This document shows, piece by piece, positions 59,558 through 64,000 of a stretch of DNA of 64,000 bases. The notes beneath the pieces are model-generated. The model saw only the letters and a list, made by a program, of their open reading frames with translations. It ran no database searches and had not been told where the DNA came from. The position numbers were made by a program, and so were the translations under genes. Each line of letters starts with the position of its first letter. Position 1 is the stretch's first letter. This stretch comes from Arthrobacter sp. SW1 (lineage in GTDB: Bacteria; Actinomycetota; Actinomycetes; Actinomycetales; Micrococcaceae): the NCBI RefSeq assembly GCF_001766675.1, contig NZ_MJLT01000056.1, positions 62,001 through 126,000 of the forward strand. The letters run 5' to 3'.

Positions 59558-60715
59558 ATGTCCAGCCGCTTGTTGGCCTACGTCCGTGAGGGGTACCACC
59601 GTTGCCGGGCGTCGGCGGGCGAGGCGCTCAAAATGGCGGTTTGCGCTGTGACAGCCTACGTGTTTGCCGAACGCGTCCTGGGACACGCGAATCCGGTGTT
59701 TGCCGCGATTGCTGCCCTTCTGACCCTTCAATTTTCCTCGGACTGGCGCACGCGCCGCGCCCTGGATGTTGCCGTGGGCTGCGCGCTTGGCGTGGCGGCC
59801 GGTGTCTTCTTCACCGGCGTGTTCGGCTCGGGTCCGGCCCAGGCGGTCCTGATCGTTTTTGTCGCCGTGCTGATAGCCAGGTTCCTGAACAAGAGCGCGG
59901 TGTTCGCCACCCAGATGGCCATCCAGGCTGCCCTTGTCGCCATGATTCCTTCATCGCCAGGTTCCTTCTTGCCGACCGTCACCGATGCGCTGGTGGGCGG
60001 GGCTGCTGCATGGGTCATGACGATCGTCGCTCCGCAACGAGGCCTGCGAAGGCAGCGGAAGGCCACGCGGAAACTCGCATACGAAATTTCCGCCGTCCTC
60101 TACGGCGCTTCCCGGGCGCTCGACCTGAATGACTCATCCCTGGCGTGGCACGCTTTGATCCGCGCGCGCCACGGCGAGGCCGTTGTCGCGGAGGCCAATG
60201 AGGCCTTGGGCCGGGCCTTGGAAACCGCCACGATCTCCCCGCTGTACTGGCGGCACCGGGAAAGCCTCCGGGCGTCCCAGGCGGCGGTGGAGAAGCTGGA
60301 TCTGGCGCTTCGGAACAGCCGGGTCTTCAGCCGGCGCCTCATTCATGCCATCAATGCGGTGGCGCTGTCGGATCGTGGAACGCTCCGCCTCTCTGCCTTC
60401 CTGAAACGTGCGGCGCGGGCAGTGACCGTCCTGGCGGACGGGCTGTGGGAACGGGACCGGCAGTTGCGCGAGGAAAAGGTTTCGCAGGCGCTGGATCGCT
60501 TGGTGGACCTTGGCGTCGAACTTGACCCCGCCCGCTTTGGGGCAGAAACGCTGGACGCCCAGGCACTGGTCATGACCTTCCGGCCCCTCATGATCGACCT
60601 GATGCAGGCCGCGGGAGCGAGCCACGCAGAGGCTCTCTCGTCGCTGCCCAGCCTGGGTGGGCTTCAGGGCGATTCCTCGCCGGAGGCCGTTTCTGCCCCT
60701 GCGGTGGAGAGTTAG
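59558..60715 (+). CDS. FUSC / aromatic acid exporter family membrane protein
   Basis: A 385-residue protein with about six N-terminal membrane helices (to about residue 165) and a long helical cytoplasmic C-terminus. FAAIAALLTLQFSSDWRTRRALDVAVGCALGVAAG (in two parts, about 48-82) is the hallmark of ArAE_1/FUSC proteins such as YgaE and AaeB relatives. These are linked to export of aromatic carboxylates. Its place near pobA and the mobA-like gene fits such a role (inference). ATG 59558 is chosen; 59528 is possible. Confidence 0.78.
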   Translation: MSSRLLAYVREGYHRCRASAGEALKMAVCAVTAYVFAERVLGHANPVFAAIAALLTLQFSSDWRTRRALDVAVGCALGVAAGVFFTGVFGSGPAQAVLIVFVAVLIARFLNKSAVFATQMAIQAALVAMIPSSPGSFLPTVTDALVGGAAAWVMTIVAPQRGLRRQRKATRKLAYEISAVLYGASRALDLNDSSLAWHALIRARHGEAVVAEANEALGRALETATISPLYWRHRESLRASQAAVEKLDLALRNSRVFSRRLIHAINAVALSDRGTLRLSAFLKRAARAVTVLADGLWERDRQLREEKVSQALDRLVDLGVELDPARFGAETLDAQALVMTFRPLMIDLMQAAGASHAEALSSLPSLGGLQGDSSPEAVSAPAVES

Positions 60716-60731
60716 TTGCTTGGGCTTATCG

Positions 60732-61295
60732 TTATGCCTCCTCCGCCAGTTTCCGTACGACGCCGGCCAGGAGCTTTGCGCGGAATTCCGGCGTGCGGGC
60801 CTTGAGCAGCGGGAGGATGAGGCTGTAGCGAGCGGTGCGGCCAAGCTTTTCGAAGACGACGGCGGCGGCCGGGTTCGCGGCAATTGCCGAAGCAACGTCG
60901 TCGGGAACTTCCGCCGTGCGCTGGGATTCGTAGGCCGCGTCCCAGCGGCCGTCTGCCTTGGCCGCCTCGATTTCCGCGAAGCCCGGCGGCTGCATCCGGC
61001 CGGCCGCAATGAGGGCTTCGGCCTTGCCGACATTGACCTTGGACCAGGAACTGCGTTTTCCGCGCCTCGAGTACCGCTGCAGGAAAGAGTCCTGGTCAAA
61101 GCCTTTTCGCTGGCCGTCAATCCAGCCGAAGCACAGCGCGGCGTCCAAGGCCTCCCCGATTGAGAGGAGCGGTGTGCCCGCCTTCTTCTTGCCGATCAGC
61201 AGCCAGGCCCCGGCTTCCGTGGAGTGGTGTGCCGCGAGCCAGTCCGTCCACTCGGCGCCGTTCCGGAAGGCGAGGGGTTCGCCGGAGATGACCAT
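60732..61295 (-). CDS. YdeI/OmpD-associated family protein
   Basis: A 187-residue cytoplasmic protein of the YdeI family: GAWLLIGKKKAG, ALCFGWIDGQRKGFD (about 52-66) and FLQRYSRRGKRSSWSKVNVGKAEALI (about 71-96) are its conserved run, and PPGFAEIEAAKADGRWDAAY follows. The molecular role is not established; some members are linked to antimicrobial peptide tolerance. ATG 61295 is preferred; a TTG at 61316 would overlap the neighbour. It is probably cotranscribed with the VOC gene, 1 bp away. Confidence 0.8.
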   Translation of the reverse strand: MVISGEPLAFRNGAEWTDWLAAHHSTEAGAWLLIGKKKAGTPLLSIGEALDAALCFGWIDGQRKGFDQDSFLQRYSRRGKRSSWSKVNVGKAEALIAAGRMQPPGFAEIEAAKADGRWDAAYESQRTAEVPDDVASAIAANPAAAVVFEKLGRTARYSLILPLLKARTPEFRAKLLAGVVRKLAEEA

Positions 61296-61296
61296 G

Positions 61297-61722
61297 TCAG
61301 GATTGCCTGCCCGCAAGGATGTCCAGGTAGTGCGGATTGCTCATGATGCCCAGCACATTGCCGAACGGGTCCACCACGGAGGCGGTGACGAATCCTGAGT
61401 CGCCACGCGGAGTGATGGGTTGGTGCTCCGTGGCGCCCAGAGTCAGGAGCCGTTCCACCGTTGCGGCGAGGTCGTCCACGTGCCAGTACATGATGGCTCC
61501 GCCGGGCCCGGCTTCCTGTTCGGCAGGTGGCCTGAAGCGGCTGTCGATAATTCCGAGTTCGTGCTGGTAGTCGCCCACCCGGAATTCCACGTAGGCAAGG
61601 GCTCCGTCCGGTCCCGGGCGCGTGAAGTAAGGCGCGAACCCCAGGAAGTCCTGGTACCAGGCCGCGGCGGCTCCGACGTCGTCGGCCCAAAAACTGATCG
61701 TGCTGAATCCCCTGAGGCTCAC
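61297..61722 (-). CDS. VOC family protein (glyoxalase/dioxygenase fold)
   Basis: A 141-residue vicinal-oxygen-chelate protein. The two beta-alpha-beta-beta-beta units are GFSTISFWADDVGAAAAWYQDFLGFAP at the start and MYWHVDDLAATVERLLTLGATE near 78-99, ending with VVDPFGNVLGIMSNP. GTG 61722 behind AAAGGAAG is favoured. Members include bleomycin-resistance-like and glyoxalase proteins; the substrate is unknown. Confidence 0.83.
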   Translation of the reverse strand: MSLRGFSTISFWADDVGAAAAWYQDFLGFAPYFTRPGPDGALAYVEFRVGDYQHELGIIDSRFRPPAEQEAGPGGAIMYWHVDDLAATVERLLTLGATEHQPITPRGDSGFVTASVVDPFGNVLGIMSNPHYLDILAGRQS

Positions 61723-61832
61723 TCGGCTTCCTTTCCTGGTGTCCCGCCGGCCGGGCACCACGATTCCGTTGAAGCGAAGCGGGGTCAATGGCGAGGCAGG
61801 CTATATGTGGAAAATTCCTCCGAAAAAGGAGG

Positions 61833-61881
61833 TTGACGCAGCTCACACTCCGCGGCATAGTTTTCGTATACGATTTCGTAC
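61833..61881 (+). promoter_or_regulatory. Promoter and GntR-type operator of the FAH-RraA gene
   Basis: TTGACG (61833-61838) and CATAGT (61856-61861), 17 bp apart, form a promoter. The palindrome TCGTATACGA (61864-61873) follows directly, and a second TTTCGTAC half-site ends at 61881, over the expected start site. Sites of this ATAC core type are typical for FCD-GntR regulators; the GntR gene at 63386 is the natural candidate. Confidence 0.6.
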
Positions 61882-61911
61882 CTGATGGATGCTCGATGGC
61901 GAGGAGATGCT

Positions 61912-63393
61912 GTGCCGATGGAAGTTGTGCCGATGGAATCCGGGCTGCTTGCGCGGACGCGTAAGGTGATCGCCGTCCACATCAACTATCCGAGCCGTGC
62001 CGCGCAGCGTGGCCGCACCCCGGAGCAGCCGTCGTACTTCCTGAAGCCGGCGTCGTCCCTCGCGCTGGGTTCTGCGGACAATCCCGGCACAGTGGAGCGT
62101 CCGGCAGGCTGCGAACTCCTTGGCTATGAGGGCGAAATCGCGCTCATCATCGGCCGCAATGCGCGCCGTGTCAGCCTCGAAGACGCCTGGGGGTACGTCG
62201 AATGGGTCACCGCCAGCAACGATCTCGGCGTGTACGACCTCCGCTACGCGGACAAGGGCTCCAACCTCCGGTCGAAGGGCGGGGACGGCTTCACCCCGGT
62301 GGGTCCGGCACTCATCCCGGCCGCCGCCGTCGACCCCGCCGCGCTCCGCATCCGCACCTGGCACAACGGCGAGCTCGTCCAGGACGACACCACCGAAGAC
62401 CTCCTCTTCCCCTTCGCGCGCCTCGTCGCGGACCTTTCGCAGCTGCTGACCCTCGAAGCCGGGGACATCATCCTCACGGGCACCCCGGCCGGTGCGTCCG
62501 TCGCGCTGCCCGGCGACGTCGTCGAGGTCGAAGTCAGCGGCAACGGCCTCAGCAGCGGACGCCTCGCCACCGGCGTCGTGGAAGGTACGACGCCGTTCGC
62601 CGCCTTCGGTGCGCAGCCCAAGTCGGATGACACCCAGCGGGAGGAAGCCTACGGTTCGCGCGAAGCGGCGGGGCTGGCGCCGGCCGCCAAACCGGGCCTC
62701 GATCCGGATCTGAAGAAGAAGCTTGAATCCGTAGCCACGGCAACCCTCTCCAGCCAGATGCGCAAGCGCGGGCTGAACAACGTCAGCATCGACGGCCTGC
62801 AGTCCACGCGCCCGGACCGCCGCGTCGTGGGCCTGGCCCGCACGCTGCGCTACGTTCCCAACCGCGAGGACCTGTTCAAGACCCACGGCGGCGGCTTCAA
62901 CGCCCAGAAGCGCGCGGTGGAATCCGTGAACGAAGGCGAAATCCTGGTCATGGAGGCCCGCGGCGAAAAGGGCACCGGAACAGTCGGGGACATCCTCGCC
63001 CTGCGCGCCCAGGTGCGCGGCGCAGCGGCCATCATCACCGACGGCGGCGTGCGGGACTATTCTGCCGTGGCCGGCCTCGAGATTCCCACCTACTTCGCCA
63101 GCCGGCACCCCGCCGTGCTCGGCCGGCGCCACGTTCCCTGGGACACGGACGTCACCATCGCCTGCGGCGGCACCACCGTGCAGCCGGGCGACATCATCGT
63201 GGCCGACTCGGACGGAATCCTGGTGATTCCGCCGGCCATCGCCGCTGAACTCGTGGACGAATGCATCGCCCAGGAACGCGAAGAAGAGTACATCTTCGCG
63301 ATGGTTGAACAGGGCCACAGCGTGGACGGGCTCTTCCCGATGAACGCCGAATGGCGCGCCAAGTACGAGGAATGGCGGAGGGATAATGACTGA
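61912..63393 (+). CDS. Fused fumarylacetoacetate hydrolase (FAH) and RraA/aldolase-like protein
   Basis: A 493-residue two-domain enzyme. The FAH domain covers about 1-235: ELLGYEGEIALIIGR with the Glu-x-Glu metal pair, NDLGVYDLRYADKGSNLRSKGGDGFTPVGP with the metal Asp, and GDIILTGTPAG. The RraA/HMG-aldolase-like domain covers about 260-480: GDILALRAQVRGAAAIITDGGVRD and VADSDGILVIPP. Both families act on 2-keto dicarboxylates, so it may hydrate, isomerise or decarboxylate and then cleave a ring-cleavage product. GTG 61912 lies 5 nt after GAGGAG; ATG 61918 or 61885 are alternatives. Confidence 0.82.
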   Translation: MPMEVVPMESGLLARTRKVIAVHINYPSRAAQRGRTPEQPSYFLKPASSLALGSADNPGTVERPAGCELLGYEGEIALIIGRNARRVSLEDAWGYVEWVTASNDLGVYDLRYADKGSNLRSKGGDGFTPVGPALIPAAAVDPAALRIRTWHNGELVQDDTTEDLLFPFARLVADLSQLLTLEAGDIILTGTPAGASVALPGDVVEVEVSGNGLSSGRLATGVVEGTTPFAAFGAQPKSDDTQREEAYGSREAAGLAPAAKPGLDPDLKKKLESVATATLSSQMRKRGLNNVSIDGLQSTRPDRRVVGLARTLRYVPNREDLFKTHGGGFNAQKRAVESVNEGEILVMEARGEKGTGTVGDILALRAQVRGAAAIITDGGVRDYSAVAGLEIPTYFASRHPAVLGRRHVPWDTDVTIACGGTTVQPGDIIVADSDGILVIPPAIAAELVDECIAQEREEEYIFAMVEQGHSVDGLFPMNAEWRAKYEEWRRDND

Positions 63394-64000
63394 CTTTTCC
63401 TGGAGCTCCGGCGACGTCACCGTAGCCACGGGCAGCAAGTCCGAGCAGGCCTATGCCGCGGTGAAAGCCAAGATTGTGGACGGCGCGTATTCGCCCGGCT
63501 ACCGCCTGGTACTGGCCAAGATCGCCGAGGACCTCGGTTTCAGCGTGGTCCCCGTCCGCGAAGCCATCCGCCGCCTCGAAGCCGAAGGCCTGGTGACGTT
63601 CGAGCGCAACGTCGGCGCCACCGTGGCCGGGATCGACCCCACCGAGTACCTGTACACGATGCAGACCCTGAGCATCATCGAGGGCGCGGCCACCGCGTTG
63701 TCCGCACCGCTCATCGGTCCGGTGGACATCACCAGGGCGCGCGCCGTGAACGCCGAGATGCGCGACTGCCTGGAACATTTCGACCCCGTCCGCTTCACCA
63801 GGCTCAACCAGGACTTCCACAGCGTCCTGTTCGAGCATTGCCCCAACCCGCACATCCTGGACCTCGTCCACCGCGGCTGGAACCGGCTCGCCTCGCTGCG
63901 GTCCTCCACCTTCCGCTTCGTCCCCGGCCGCGCCAGGGACTCGGTGGAAGAGCACGAAAACCTGCTCCAGCTCATCGAAACCGGAGCCGACGCGGACACG
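63386..64000 (+). CDS. GntR-family (FCD) regulator, 3' end missing
   Basis: The frame starts at ATG 63386, overlapping the FAH-RraA stop by 8 bp, and stays open to the end of the window (205 codons). The winged helix has QAYAAVKAKIVDGAYSPGYRLV, then FSVVPVREAIRRLEAEGLVTF (about 23-73). The FCD effector domain follows with RLNQDFHSVLFEHCPNPHILDLV and EEHENLLQLI. It is probably the local regulator of the FAH-RraA gene through TCGTATACGA. Confidence 0.87.
   Translation, partial: MTDFSWSSGDVTVATGSKSEQAYAAVKAKIVDGAYSPGYRLVLAKIAEDLGFSVVPVREAIRRLEAEGLVTFERNVGATVAGIDPTEYLYTMQTLSIIEGAATALSAPLIGPVDITRARAVNAEMRDCLEHFDPVRFTRLNQDFHSVLFEHCPNPHILDLVHRGWNRLASLRSSTFRFVPGRARDSVEEHENLLQLIETGADADT

Overview
The window reads as chromosomal DNA of a high-GC soil actinobacterium of the Micrococcaceae, most likely Arthrobacter, Pseudarthrobacter or Paenarthrobacter. 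The basis is strong GC bias at third codon positions, tight head-to-tail operons with ATGA/GTGA overlaps, TAnnnT -10 boxes placed 6-7 nt before unled start codons, the protocatechuate gene order pcaB-D-C-F-I-J-R, and many IclR, GntR and Lrp regulators beside catabolic genes. The genus is inferred. No tRNA, rRNA, CRISPR array, transposase or origin was found.

Layout. 1-5.9 kb: the 3-oxoadipate (protocatechuate) pathway, pcaB (5' end outside the window) to pcaJ, then the IclR-type regulator pcaR. 5.9-16 kb: housekeeping and accessory genes: a flavin reductase, the three-gene proton-translocating transhydrogenase pntAA-AB-B behind a leader with three 16-nt repeats, an aldo/keto reductase, AlaX, an MFS exporter, a lipid-kinase-like protein and a GNAT. 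16-19 kb: an unknown small protein with a metal-dependent cyclase and two IclR regulators. 19-24 kb: permease, homoserine dehydrogenase-like, aldehyde dehydrogenase and Lrp genes, proposed here as an amino-acid (homoserine) catabolic cassette. 24-32.4 kb: a six-gene operon (MHS transporter, amidase, GntR, racemase-like, hydantoinase, AMDase-like) plus a second MFS transporter. Both promoters carry TTTGGGATCCCAAA palindromes, so this looks like one regulon for a cyclic amide or ureide. 32-40.8 kb: ACT-domain membrane protein, MscL, hydrolase, a low-GC HNH nuclease, an XRE-cupin/EamA/DHDPS-like operon, an MFS protein, a universal stress protein and a tyrosine phosphatase. 40.8-48.6 kb: a carbohydrate ABC importer with a 2-hydroxyacid dehydrogenase, a DeoR-HTH/LacI-sensor chimera and a DUF2264 protein whose 3' end runs into a tandem palindromic repeat. 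48.8-64 kb: a duplicated membrane protein, an aromatic-acid MFS transporter, IclR, pobA, ornithine cyclodeaminase with Lrp, a 3-hydroxybenzoate 4-hydroxylase-like gene, an FUSC-type membrane protein, and a FAH-RraA fusion with its GntR gene (cut by the window end).

How it fits together. PobA (4-hydroxybenzoate) and the MobA-like enzyme (3-hydroxybenzoate) should both yield protocatechuate, which the pca operon takes to succinyl-CoA and acetyl-CoA; the AAHS transporter and FUSC protein could handle aromatic acid import and export. Several loci share one regulatory plan: a regulator gene in or beside its target operon, with palindromes placed on the promoter. The least-described parts are the 24-32 kb regulon, the homoserine-type cassette, the transhydrogenase leader, the family of covarying GCGCGAAC palindromes, and the FAH-RraA fusion.
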